Below, piece by piece: positions 1-8,975 of a DNA stretch of 64,000 nt. The stretch is from Novosphingobium sp. GTDB lineage: Bacteria > Pseudomonadota > Alphaproteobacteria > Sphingomonadales > Sphingomonadaceae. Both the position numbers and the translations under genes were made by a program. Every line of letters starts with the position of its first letter. Position 1 is the first letter of the stretch. The stretch lies in the NCBI GenBank assembly GCA_030697365.1, contig JAUYQH010000157.1, positions 1-64,000 of the forward strand, in the 5' to 3' direction. The notes under the pieces were generated by a model, which saw nothing but the letters and a program-made list of their open reading frames with translations, did not search any database and was not told the origin of the DNA.

Positions 1-772
1 CGAAGATTTCCTTCTGCATGAAATGTCGATATTCGCCTTTTTCCATCGCCGCGGCGGTCGCCCCCGAGTGGACGGTGGGGCGTTCGACGGGGTTGTTGGC
101 GGCGTCGTAGATTTGCGCGCCGTCCTTGCGGATCACCACCCAGTCGCCCTCTTCGAGGTAGCAGATCTGCTGGGTCAGCGGCGCCAGCGCGAGCGCATCC
201 GAGCCGAGATAGGTCTCGCCCTCGCCATACCCGACCACCAGCGGCGAGCCGAGCCGCGCGCCGATCAGCAAGTCGTCGTGCGCGCGAAACGCGACCGCCA
301 GAGCAAACGCGCCCCGCAATTGCGGGAGCACCGCCTTGACCGCATCCTCGGGCGAATCGCCCGCCTCGACCAGCTCGGAGACGAGGTGCGCGATCACTTC
401 GGTGTCGGTGTCGCTGGTGAAGGTCCGGCCGCGCGCGGTCAGCGCCTCGCGCAGCGGCTTGAAGTTCTCGATAATCCCGTTGTGGACCAGCGCGAGCTCG
501 GCGGTGGCGTGGGGATGGGCATTGGCCGCGGTCGGCGCGCCATGCGTCGCCCAGCGGGTGTGGGCGATACCGGTGGTGCCGTCCGCCGGATTGCGCTCCA
601 GCTCGTGGACCAGATTGATCAGCTTGCCCGGCGCGCGGCGGCGGATCAGTTGGCCACCATCGATGGTGCACACCCCCGCGCTGTCATAGCCGCGGTATTC
701 CATGCGTTTGAGGCCGTCGACCAGACGATCCGCAACGGGCTTGCTGCCGACGATACCGATGATTCCGCACAT
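1..772 (-). CDS. glmS: Glutamine--fructose-6-phosphate aminotransferase (isomerizing), N-terminal part, truncated by window start
   Basis: Minus-strand reading from the CAT at 770-772 gives MCGIIGIVGSKPVADRLVDGLKRMEYRGYDSAGV..., the class II glutamine amidotransferase N-terminus of GlmS; runs off the window. Confidence 0.93.
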   Translation of the reverse strand, partial: MCGIIGIVGSKPVADRLVDGLKRMEYRGYDSAGVCTIDGGQLIRRRAPGKLINLVHELERNPADGTTGIAHTRWATHGAPTAANAHPHATAELALVHNGIIENFKPLREALTARGRTFTSDTDTEVIAHLVSELVEAGDSPEDAVKAVLPQLRGAFALAVAFRAHDDLLIGARLGSPLVVGYGEGETYLGSDALALAPLTQQICYLEEGDWVVIRKDGAQIYDAANNPVERPTVHSGATAAAMEKGEYRHFMQKEIF

Positions 773-787
773 GAACAGGCGCTTTCG

Positions 788-1156
788 TTAAAGGTAGCGG
801 GGCACGCGTATCCCGGGCATCTCGGCGGGAAAATCCTTGATGTTGCGTGTCACCAGGATGCGATTGTTAATCTGGGCAGTAGCGTGAATCACGGCATCGG
901 CGAGTTTCAGACGCGGCGTCTCGCGCCGCATGGCAGCAGCGTGCGCGGCGATCTTGGAGTCGACTTCATCGATGCCGAAACCATTCAGGAAGCGCTCGAT
1001 CTGGACGAGTGTTCCACCTCGCTCCTTCGAGAGGACCTCGATCCAGGTTATGCGACTGATCCAGGGCCGTTCGGCGCGGGCTATCTCCGCATGGGCAACC
1101 GGTTGACCGTTGAGAGCGTCGATCAGGATGTTACTGTCGAACGAGTAGCCGCTCAC
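788..1156 (-). CDS. PIN-domain (VapC-like) toxin
   Basis: 122 aa; FDSNILIDAL, WIEVL, KLADAVIHATA and ILVTRNIKDF match the PIN-domain acidic motifs; GTG start overlaps the antitoxin stop. Confidence 0.85.
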   Translation of the reverse strand: MSGYSFDSNILIDALNGQPVAHAEIARAERPWISRITWIEVLSKERGGTLVQIERFLNGFGIDEVDSKIAAHAAAMRRETPRLKLADAVIHATAQINNRILVTRNIKDFPAEMPGIRVPRYL

Positions 1157-1527
1157 CGCCCAGAGCGCTTTCGAACGGCGACCTGATCCGACGACATGTC
1201 CAGATAGCGCTTGCGTTCGGCCCAGTCATGTTCGTCGAACAGGTCCGGAAATTCCTTGGCAACGTCCTCGAAGTCGTCGTCCCACGGGCGTGTCCAGGAG
1301 GCCCGCTCGCGCCGCTGCCACTCGACCGAATCTCCAATGTCCGTTCGATCCTTCCAGATGCCGAACGCCTGATCGAGCCAGTCCTTGCCGCTCTCGGTCT
1401 GGACCTGCGTCTTGTAGGTGTGCACGACGTCGCGCAGCACCGAGGCGCGGGACTTGCCCTGCTCGGCGGCGCGCGCGTCGAGCCACTTGATGTCTTCGTC
1501 GGGCAGATCGGCGAGGATGCGGGTCAT
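1153..1527 (-). CDS. Antitoxin, RHH/VapB-like, paired with the downstream PIN toxin
   Basis: MTRILADLPDEDIKWLDARAAEQGKSRASVLRDVV resembles a ribbon-helix-helix N-terminus; directly precedes and overlaps the PIN gene. ATG at 1527 preferred over the upstream GTG at 1536. Confidence 0.75.
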   Translation of the reverse strand: MTRILADLPDEDIKWLDARAAEQGKSRASVLRDVVHTYKTQVQTESGKDWLDQAFGIWKDRTDIGDSVEWQRRERASWTRPWDDDFEDVAKEFPDLFDEHDWAERKRYLDMSSDQVAVRKRSGR

Positions 1528-1533
1528 TGATAT

Positions 1534-1558
1534 CACGATATCATATCATGATATCGTG
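1534..1558. promoter_or_regulatory. Perfect inverted repeat CACGATATCAT-atc-ATGATATCGTG, putative antitoxin operator
   Basis: 11-bp perfect arms with a 3-nt spacer, immediately upstream of the antitoxin ATG. Confidence 0.7.
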
Positions 1559-2920
1559 TCAAGACTTGCCCGCCTTCTTCCGCTTCATCGCGTCGTGAAA
1601 CCGATCCGCCCAACCCGGCTTGACCAGTTGTTCGGCCCGCACCATCCGTAACTCGCCGTCCGCCACATCGCGTGACACCGCGCTTCCCGCCGCCACGATC
1701 GCATCCGCGCCGATCTTCACCGGGGCGATAAGGGCGCTGTTGCTGCCAATGAAGGCCCGCTCCCCGATCACGGTCTTGTGCTTGAAATAGCCGTCGTAGT
1801 TGCAGGTGATCGTGCCCGCGCCGATGTTGGCGCCCGCGCCGATCTCGGCGTCGCCGAGGTAGGTGAGGTGGCTGGCCTTGGCGCCCTCGCCCAGCACCGC
1901 CTTCTTGGTCTCGACGAAATTGCCGATCTTGGCCTTCCTGCCCAATACCGTGCCGGGCCGCAGGCGGGCGAACGGACCGACTTCGCAGCCCTCGCCCACT
2001 ATCGCACCTTCGAGATGCGAGAACGCGCGGATCGTCGCGCCGACGGCCACGCTCACCCCGGGGCCGAAGACCACGTTGGGCTCTATCGTCACGTCGCGGC
2101 CGAGTTCGGTGTCCCAGCTGAACCACACGGTATCCGGCGCTCGGAGCGACGCTCCGTTGACCATCGCCTCGTCTCGCCTGAACGCCTGCCATTGCGCCTC
2201 TGCTTCGGCGAGCTCGGCGCGGCTGTTGATCCCGGTGACTTCGTCGGGCGCGTCAGTCGTCACCACCGCGCAGGCGCGACCATCGGTGTTGGCGATGTTG
2301 ACGATATCGACGAGGTAGTACTCGCCCTGGCTGTTGGCGTTGCCGACCCGTGACAGCAACCCAAATAGGTCAGCGCTCTTGACCGCCATCAGGCCCGAAT
2401 TGCACAGTCGGCAAGCTCGTTCTTCCTCGCTTGCGTCCTTGTGCTCGACCATCTTGGCGATGCGCCCGTCGGCGTGGGCGAGGACCCGGCCATACTGCAA
2501 CGAATCTTCAGGCTCGAAGCCGAGCACCACCACCGCGGGGGCATCATCGGCGTGAAGGCGATCGAGCATCGCCCGCATCGTCTGGGCGCGGACAAACGGC
2601 ACGTCGGCGTAGAGGATCAGAACGTCGCCATCGAACCCGCCGAGCGCCGCCTCGGCCTGCTGGACAGCGTGTCCGGTCCCCAGCTGCGGGTCCTGCACCG
2701 CGATCTCGGCGCGCCCGGCAAGTGCCTGCTCGAGCTGCTCGCGCCCGCTGCCGACCACCACCACCTGCCGCTGGGGCGCCAGTTCGGCGGCGCTGGCCAG
2801 CAGGTGGTCGATCATAGCCCGCCCCGCGATCGGGTGGAGGACCTTGTGCAGGTCGCTTTTCATCCGCGTGCCCTTGCCTGCGGCAAGGACGACGATGGCG
2901 AGGGGAGTGTCGGCGTTCAT
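1559..2920 (-). CDS. glmU: Bifunctional UDP-N-acetylglucosamine diphosphorylase / glucosamine-1-phosphate N-acetyltransferase
   Basis: 453 aa; LAAGKGTRMKSDLHKVLHPIAGRAM pyrophosphorylase motif plus left-handed beta-helix C-terminus. Confidence 0.95.
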   Translation of the reverse strand: MNADTPLAIVVLAAGKGTRMKSDLHKVLHPIAGRAMIDHLLASAAELAPQRQVVVVGSGREQLEQALAGRAEIAVQDPQLGTGHAVQQAEAALGGFDGDVLILYADVPFVRAQTMRAMLDRLHADDAPAVVVLGFEPEDSLQYGRVLAHADGRIAKMVEHKDASEEERACRLCNSGLMAVKSADLFGLLSRVGNANSQGEYYLVDIVNIANTDGRACAVVTTDAPDEVTGINSRAELAEAEAQWQAFRRDEAMVNGASLRAPDTVWFSWDTELGRDVTIEPNVVFGPGVSVAVGATIRAFSHLEGAIVGEGCEVGPFARLRPGTVLGRKAKIGNFVETKKAVLGEGAKASHLTYLGDAEIGAGANIGAGTITCNYDGYFKHKTVIGERAFIGSNSALIAPVKIGADAIVAAGSAVSRDVADGELRMVRAEQLVKPGWADRFHDAMKRKKAGKS

Positions 2921-2978
2921 GCCGCGCGCTTTGCCAGCAATCGCACGCTGTTTCTATAACCGCGCCTCTCGCAATCCC

Positions 2979-4382
2979 CTAAAAGTCGAACTGCGCGCGC
3001 ATCCCCACCGCGTCGGCGGTGTAGTTGCGATCGCCTGCTGCTGCGACAGCCGCATTGTCGATCCAGATGTGGCCGTAGTTGAGGATGAAGCGGACGTAAT
3101 CGGTCGGGATCCAGACCAGCGAAGCGCCCGCGATCTGCTGCCTGCCGCCGACGATCGCCCCGTCGGACAAGTCCAGCAGATCGTAGCGCGCGTTGAACTG
3201 GAGCGCACCGATCCCGCCCTTGCCAACCGGCTTCTTCGGCTTGATCCGGTCATAAGCACCGCCCTTGTAGCCGGTTTCGTCGTCGGTCAGCATATAGCCA
3301 AGCTCGGCATAGCCGCCGAAGAAGGTCGGATCGGCCAGCCCCGGACGGTGCGGGGTGATCCAGTGGCCCTCGCCCGTCGCGTGGAAACGGCCCGCCACAT
3401 AGGCGAGTTCGGCGCCATAGCTGGTCTCGCTGTCGGCGCTGAACGCCCGGGTATCGACCAGCCGAACGTCGGTGGTGTGGACGAACGGGCGCGCGCGATA
3501 GCGCGTCGTGGCGGAAACGTCGCCGAACTCGCGGTGGTGGAGCGAGCCGCCGATGTGGAGCTGCCCGCTGCCCAGCTTGGGCATGAACACCGCACGCCCG
3601 TCGACGCTGTAGCTGTTGTTGGAGTCGTTGTTGAGATCGGCGGCGTTGTCCGCGAACACCCCGCCCGAAACGAGGAAGGACTTGCCCGAATAAGTCGCGC
3701 TGGCCCCGACCCGGCGCTCGAACCCGAACGCCGAATTGAATGCGGCGCGTTCCATGAAGCTGGTGAACAGGTCGCTGGTGATTTCTTCCAGCCCCCAGAA
3801 TGCCTTATGCTGGCCCAGCGTCAGCGTGACTTCGGGGCTGGCCTTGTAGGTCAGATAGAGATCGGTGAGATCGACCGCGCTGTTGGCGAAATCGGCCTCG
3901 ACGCGATAGCCGAACCCGCCGGGCATCGTCCCGTCGACGCCAAGGTAGGCGCGGCGGAACTCGGTCGCGTAGCCCAGAGAATTGGAATTGATCGCATCAG
4001 GTGCATTCACCCCGGCGGCGTCGATTTGAAGGCGCCCGCGCGGCTTGAAGCTCCAGCCGTCCTTGGTCGACAACTCGGGCGCGCCCTTCCACGCCACCTT
4101 GGGTGCCGAATCCGCCGCCTTGGTCGCGACTTCGGTGGCCTTCGTTGCGCTGGCGCTGGCGGACTGCGCCGCGGCAGTAGCGGATTGCACATCCGCCTGC
4201 GCTTTCGAGAGCTGGCCTTCGAGCGAATCGACCTTGCTCTTCATCGTATCGAGTTGCGCCTGCATCGCCTCCATCTGCGCCTTCATCTGCGCGAAATCGG
4301 CTGGGCTCTGCGCGTGCGCGGGCAGCGTCCAGCCGAGGGCAACGGCGAGCGCGAGCGACGAGATCGCACGGGTCTGGATCAT
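2979..4382 (-). CDS. Phosphate-selective porin OprO/OprP family protein
   Basis: Signal peptide MIQTRAISSLALAVALGWTLPAHAQ, coiled-coil N-terminus, porin beta-strand pattern ending in ...MRAQFDF; start taken at ATG 4382. Confidence 0.85.
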   Translation of the reverse strand: MIQTRAISSLALAVALGWTLPAHAQSPADFAQMKAQMEAMQAQLDTMKSKVDSLEGQLSKAQADVQSATAAAQSASASATKATEVATKAADSAPKVAWKGAPELSTKDGWSFKPRGRLQIDAAGVNAPDAINSNSLGYATEFRRAYLGVDGTMPGGFGYRVEADFANSAVDLTDLYLTYKASPEVTLTLGQHKAFWGLEEITSDLFTSFMERAAFNSAFGFERRVGASATYSGKSFLVSGGVFADNAADLNNDSNNSYSVDGRAVFMPKLGSGQLHIGGSLHHREFGDVSATTRYRARPFVHTTDVRLVDTRAFSADSETSYGAELAYVAGRFHATGEGHWITPHRPGLADPTFFGGYAELGYMLTDDETGYKGGAYDRIKPKKPVGKGGIGALQFNARYDLLDLSDGAIVGGRQQIAGASLVWIPTDYVRFILNYGHIWIDNAAVAAAGDRNYTADAVGMRAQFDF

Positions 4383-4442
4383 GGCGGCAATTCCCTCATG
4401 GCGGTGTTTGTTACGATTCGAAGAAGCCTCTACGCCGATCTC

Positions 4443-4460
4443 GTGACAGATATTTGACAG
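4443..4460 (-). promoter_or_regulatory. Putative Pho box (PhoB site)
   Basis: Minus strand reads CTGTCAA-ATAT-CTGTCAC, two 7-bp direct repeats with 4-bp spacer, matching the classical PhoB box layout; about 60 bp upstream of the porin ATG. Confidence 0.7.
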
Positions 4461-4572
4461 TGACAAGACTGCTTGCCGCTACGTCTTTGCAGCATGATCG
4501 CTTGCCGGTTGAAAGCGCAACCCGCGCGTGCCATCGGCCCCTGCGAAACCCAAGTCTTGCGGGAGAGCTGCC

Positions 4573-5487
4573 ATGACCATTTCCTTCGAAAACCGCGTCG
4601 CGATCATCACCGGGGCCGGCGGCGGACTGGGCCGCACTTATGCTCTAGAACTGGCGCGGCGCGGGGCCAGGGTGGTGGTCAACGATCTGGGCGGATCGCG
4701 CGACGGCACCGGCCATTCGGATGCCGCGCTCAAGGTGGTCGAGGAAATCGAGGCCGCAGGCGGAACCGCGATGTCCAACGGCGGCAACGTCGCCGAATTC
4801 GCGCAGATGGAAGAGATGGTCGCGCACGCCAAGGAAAAGTGGGGCGGGGTCCACGTCCTGATCAACAACGCCGGCATCCTGCGCGACAAGTCGTTCGCCA
4901 AGATGACGATGGAAGATTTCGAGCTGGTGGTGAAAATCCACCTGATCGGCTCGGCCAACGCCACGAAGGCGGTGTGGGAAACGATGCGCGAGCAGAACTA
5001 TGGCCGCATCCTGATGACCGCCAGCTCGACCGGCCTGTTCGGCAACTTCGGCCAGGCCAACTACGGCGCGGCCAAGCTCGGCCTCGCCGGGCTGACCAAG
5101 ACGCTCTACCTCGAAGGCGCCAAGAACAACATCCGGGTCAATACACTCGCGCCCGTCGCGGGCACCCGGATGACAGAGGACCTTGGCATGCCCGAGGCGT
5201 TCTTCAAGGCGCTCGCGCCCGAGAACGTGACGCCCGCGGCGGTGTTCCTGGTCAGTGAGGACGCGCCGACGAACATGATCATCGGCGCGGGCGCGGGCGT
5301 TTACCAAGCGGCGTTCGTCACCCTCACCCCCGGAGCCGCCCTGCCCCCCGAAGAGCGCACCGCCGAAGGCATCGCCGCGCACTGGGCGCAGATCATCGAC
5401 CGCACGGGCGAGATCGTCCCGCAGTCGGGTTCAGAGCAGAGCCAGGCGATAGTGGCGGCGCTGAGCAAGATGGGTGGGCTGGGGTGA
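4573..5487 (+). CDS. SDR family oxidoreductase, HSD17B4 / (3R)-hydroxyacyl-CoA dehydrogenase-like
   Basis: MTISFENRVAIITGAGGGLGRTYALELARRGARVVVNDLGG with TGAGGGLG cofactor motif and YGAAKLG catalytic motif. Confidence 0.88.
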   Translation: MTISFENRVAIITGAGGGLGRTYALELARRGARVVVNDLGGSRDGTGHSDAALKVVEEIEAAGGTAMSNGGNVAEFAQMEEMVAHAKEKWGGVHVLINNAGILRDKSFAKMTMEDFELVVKIHLIGSANATKAVWETMREQNYGRILMTASSTGLFGNFGQANYGAAKLGLAGLTKTLYLEGAKNNIRVNTLAPVAGTRMTEDLGMPEAFFKALAPENVTPAAVFLVSEDAPTNMIIGAGAGVYQAAFVTLTPGAALPPEERTAEGIAAHWAQIIDRTGEIVPQSGSEQSQAIVAALSKMGGLG

Positions 5488-5513
5488 GGCATTCGGCCAA
5501 AAGCTGAACCAAC

Positions 5514-5629
5514 CCGTTCGTCCCGAGCGAAGTCGAGGGATTTGGCCGAGCGAAGCCGAGGCCTTCCGACGCCGCAGGTTCTCGGCTTCGCTCGAACAGG
5601 GGTCCCTCGACTTCGCTCGGGACGGACGG
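5514..5629. repeat. REP-like nested inverted repeat
   Basis: Outer arms CCGTTCGTCCCGAGCGAAGTCGAGGGA (5514-5540) and TCCCTCGACTTCGCTCGGGACGGACGG (5603-5629), 1 mismatch; inner arms GAGCGAAGCCGAG (5548-5560) and CTCGGCTTCGCTC (5581-5593), perfect. Confidence 0.9.
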
Positions 5630-5680
5630 TTCCTTAGAGCCGAACGCTCAAAATCTCAAAATCTGAACCAGATCGTGATC

Positions 5681-5745
5681 CCCCGCGAAGGCGGGGGTCT
5701 CAGGCGCCATAGTGCCCGAAGCCTGAGACCCCCGCCTTCGCGGGG
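5681..5745. repeat. REP-like 25-bp perfect inverted repeat
   Basis: CCCCGCGAAGGCGGGGGTCTCAGGC (5681-5705) and GCCTGAGACCCCCGCCTTCGCGGGG (5721-5745), 15-nt loop; may act as terminator between convergent genes. Confidence 0.9.
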
Positions 5746-5805
5746 ACTCCCGGTGACGCAGAATTTCAGCTCGCCGCTCTAAAAACAGGTTTCTCGCACG
5801 ATGCT

Positions 5806-6180
5806 CTACGCCTCGACCAGCTTGAGCAATTTGCGCTCGAGCGGAAACAGCACTCCTGCCAGTTCATGCCCGCGCTTGAGCACTTGCCCCGCTTCGCCAT
5901 AAAGCGCCCACATCCCCTGCTTGCCGCGCAAGGCCGGGCGCTTCTCAATCCGTGTGGTGGGGCGTTCGGCGGTGCGGCGGAAGGCGGCGAAGCTGGCGGC
6001 GTCGCGGTCGAAGTTCATCGCGTAGTCGCGCCATTCGCCCGCCGCGACCATCCGTCCGTAGAGATCGAGAATGCGCATCAGTTCGACGCGCTCGAACCCG
6101 ACCTGCGAGGGCCAGCTGCGGGGGAACGGGATGATGCTGGCGGCGGGCGCGAAGTGCGGTGAAAAATCGCCGCCGCGCAC
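5806..6180 (-). CDS. DUF2794-like protein
   Basis: 124 aa; FERVELMRILDLYGRMVAAGEWRDYAMNF pattern, family recalled from knowledge. Confidence 0.75.
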   Translation of the reverse strand: MRGGDFSPHFAPAASIIPFPRSWPSQVGFERVELMRILDLYGRMVAAGEWRDYAMNFDRDAASFAAFRRTAERPTTRIEKRPALRGKQGMWALYGEAGQVLKRGHELAGVLFPLERKLLKLVEA

Positions 6181-6186
6181 GCCGGA

Positions 6187-6921
6187 TCAGGACCGGCTGC
6201 GCTTGCGCGGGGCGGCGGGCTTTGCGTCACCCTGCTCCGCCCGGACTTCGTCCCCGGCCAGTCTCGCGACGACGGCCTTGAGCGCCGCAAGCTCGATCTC
6301 GAGTTCCGCGATTCGCTGGACCCCCTGCTCGGCCGGTTCGCATGGTTCGCAGCGTTCCTTGCACGGTGTGCCATAGGGAATGAAATCACGCTGCCAGGTT
6401 TCGGCGGCGACCAGCGTGGATCGCGCCTTGACCCCGACCATCGTCGCGCCTTCGGGTACGTCGTCGGTGACCACCGCGTTGGCGCCAACGCGGGCGCGAT
6501 TGCCGACCGTGATCGGCCCGAGGATCTGCGCGCCCGATCCGACGATCACGTTGTCGAGCAAAGTCGGATGGCGCTTGCCGCCCACCCCGTTGGTCGGGTT
6601 GGTGCCGCCCAGCGTCACGCACTGATAGATCGTCACGTTGTCGCCGATCACCGCGGTCTCGCCGATCACGGTGAAGCCGTGGTCGATGAACAGGTGGTGC
6701 CCGATCGTGGCGCCGGGATGGATGTCGATAGCCGTCAGAAAGCGCGAAAGGTGGTTCACCAGCCGGGCGAGAAAATACAGCTGGCCCTCGAACAGCCAGT
6801 GCGAAACACGGTGCAGACCTACGGCGAGCACGCCGGGGTAAAGCAGGATCTCCCAGCGCGAGCGCGGCGCGGGATCGCGCGCGTGGATCGAATCCAGATA
6901 ACTGGTCAGGCGTTCGAACAT
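6187..6921 (-). CDS. cysE: Serine O-acetyltransferase
   Basis: MFERLTSYLDSIHARDPAPRSRWEILLYPGVLAVGLHRVSHWLF... IDIHPGATIGHHLFIDHG hexapeptide repeats. Confidence 0.92.
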   Translation of the reverse strand: MFERLTSYLDSIHARDPAPRSRWEILLYPGVLAVGLHRVSHWLFEGQLYFLARLVNHLSRFLTAIDIHPGATIGHHLFIDHGFTVIGETAVIGDNVTIYQCVTLGGTNPTNGVGGKRHPTLLDNVIVGSGAQILGPITVGNRARVGANAVVTDDVPEGATMVGVKARSTLVAAETWQRDFIPYGTPCKERCEPCEPAEQGVQRIAELEIELAALKAVVARLAGDEVRAEQGDAKPAAPRKRSRS

Positions 6922-6952
6922 ACTCGACCCCGATTCTTTCACGGCTCGCCGT

Positions 6953-7567
6953 CTAAAGCAAGCGCGGTTGCCGGTCTGTACCAACCGGCGTCAACGCGTC
7001 CCGAAGCAGCGATATGGTGACGGGTTGCTTGCGCTCAAGACTCAGGCGGTCGATTTCGGCGACGAGCACCTCGACCGCGGCGTGGCTGCGCTCGATCCGC
7101 GGCAGCAGCCATGCGCTCGCCCCCTCGCCCAGCACCAGCCCGCGCCGCGCCGCGTGATCGGCGATCAGCGCTCCGAGCATCGCGTCGTCGGGCGCGCCGA
7201 TTTCGATCAACATCGCCGCGCTCAGCCGCGAGGCGAGATCGGGCAGCGCGATCCGCCATTCGCCGGGCGGGCGGGATGTGACCAGCAGCAGCGGCGTGCC
7301 GCTCGCCTGGGCGCGGTTCCAGCGGTGAAACAGGTCGTCCTCGCCCACCGATTCGGCGTCGTCGATCGCCTCGCCCACGCCGCTCTCGGCAAACCAGCGC
7401 GCCAGCAGGCTTTTGCCCGAGCGCGGCGGGCCGGTGAGGATCGCGGTGCGGAACGGCCATTCGACGGCGCGGTACAAAGCATCGACCGCCGCCTGGTTGG
7501 ACGGGCCGACGGCGATGCGAGCGGCGTGGTCGCCGCCAATGGTCAGGGGAAGCGCGAACTGAGCCAT
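6953..7567 (-). CDS. DnaA-related regulatory inactivator / HdaA-like AAA protein
   Basis: 204 aa DnaA domain III-like protein with LTGPPRSGKSLLARWF Walker A. Confidence 0.8.
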   Translation of the reverse strand: MAQFALPLTIGGDHAARIAVGPSNQAAVDALYRAVEWPFRTAILTGPPRSGKSLLARWFAESGVGEAIDDAESVGEDDLFHRWNRAQASGTPLLLVTSRPPGEWRIALPDLASRLSAAMLIEIGAPDDAMLGALIADHAARRGLVLGEGASAWLLPRIERSHAAVEVLVAEIDRLSLERKQPVTISLLRDALTPVGTDRQPRLL

Positions 7568-7577
7568 TGGACCCAGT

Positions 7578-8975
7578 CTAGCGCCTAATGCTCAGCGCGC
7601 CGCCCCCTTGCGCCACCTGCCAGCCGCGCGCCTGAAGCGCGGCGCGCAAGCCGTCGGCGTCACCGGCGAAGCTGACCCGCATCACCGAGGTTCCGCCGAT
7701 TGCCACACTGGTGATGTTCGCCGACTGCACCCCGCCAGCGCCGCGGACCGAACTCAGCCCGGCATCGACCGACGCTGGATCGGGTGTCGCAAACTGGACG
7801 GTGATGCTCGAGATCGCCGCCCCAGTCGCCGCGGGGGAGGGAGCGGTCGTCGCGGGCGCAGCACCGGCAGGCGCCTCGGCCACGGGCAGCGCCTTCTCGA
7901 TGGTGCCGAGAATGCGGTCGATCACCGTCTGGTCGATCGGCTGTTCGGCGAATAGCGAGGGATCGGGGCTGAGCGTCCCCGCCGCGAGGGCACCCGCATA
8001 GATCGAATCCATCCGCCGAATCGCCTCGCGCAGCATCAACGGCAGCGAGGCCTCGTTGGGCGCGGTCAGCGCGAATTCACCGAGGAGGCGGTTGTCGGGG
8101 CCATAGCGCGCGGTGAAGACACCCTTGACCGGACCGCCCGGCCATTGCCGTTCGATCCGGGCCATCGGCATGATCACGTCGGCGGCGCCGAACTGGTCGA
8201 GAATGTTGCGCCACCACGTGCGGCTGCGCCGATCGACCTGCCCTGCGGTCAGCAGCAGCGATTCGCCACCCGCGCCGTTGGGTCGGACATAATCGATCGA
8301 GCTATTCGCAGTCTGGTACTCGGCCCACGCCCTTTGCCACGGCGTGCGCACTTCGTAGAGCGTCGCCGCGCCGCCCGAATAGCTCACGGGGATGATCAGC
8401 AGCGGGGCGGAACGCGCGCGTTCGCCACTCATCCCCAGAATCTCACCGGCGCGGGCCCGATCGAAGATCACCCCCAGCTTGGCGATATAGCGGTGCGGCC
8501 CCAGTTGCTCTCGCTCGATCACGATGGCCGAAACCATCGAATCGATCGTCCCTTCGGCCAGCGCGGGCGCCTTGCCGCTATGCCCGGTCTCGGTCCACAA
8601 CTTGTCCCAGGCCAGCTTCTGCGCCTCTTTCCAGCCCTTCTCGCGCGCCTCCTCGGCCGTGTCGCCGGTGGTCTCGACGACGATCCCGCCAACCTCGAAG
8701 TCGCTGTTGCTGGCAATCGGCGCAATCCCGCGCTCGCCCTCGACTTGGGCGAGGAGGCGCAGCGAAAACGCCGCGAGCAGCAGCAGCGCCAGCACCACAA
8801 GGGTACGACGCAGGGGTGATGCAGCGACGAAAGTCAGGGGGCGCGCGGCGGCCAAGCGGACTCCGAAAAAGCTATGTTCTCGCCGGGCGGCGGACGTTGG
8901 CGGGGCTTTTGCCCAAAGGCGTGTGGAAATGAAAGCCGGAAAGCGGTAGGCGGCGCGCGCCATGGCGACGAACAC
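7578..8975 (-). CDS. Conserved membrane-anchored/exported protein of unknown function
   Basis: Long ORF with hydrophobic N-terminal segment [20 protein letters not shown]; between hdaA-like and purM. Start uncertain: maximal ORF overlaps the divergent purM start, a TTG near 8855 avoids overlap. Confidence 0.75.
   Translation of the reverse strand: MFVAMARAAYRFPAFISTRLWAKAPPTSAARREHSFFGVRLAAARPLTFVAASPLRRTLVVLALLLLAAFSLRLLAQVEGERGIAPIASNSDFEVGGIVVETTGDTAEEAREKGWKEAQKLAWDKLWTETGHSGKAPALAEGTIDSMVSAIVIEREQLGPHRYIAKLGVIFDRARAGEILGMSGERARSAPLLIIPVSYSGGAATLYEVRTPWQRAWAEYQTANSSIDYVRPNGAGGESLLLTAGQVDRRSRTWWRNILDQFGAADVIMPMARIERQWPGGPVKGVFTARYGPDNRLLGEFALTAPNEASLPLMLREAIRRMDSIYAGALAAGTLSPDPSLFAEQPIDQTVIDRILGTIEKALPVAEAPAGAAPATTAPSPAATGAAISSITVQFATPDPASVDAGLSSVRGAGGVQSANITSVAIGGTSVMRVSFAGDADGLRAALQARGWQVAQGGGALSIRR

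Noticed and set aside
5474-5782. 102-aa ORF
   Set aside because: Lies in REP-like palindromes; translated repeat sequence, not a credible gene
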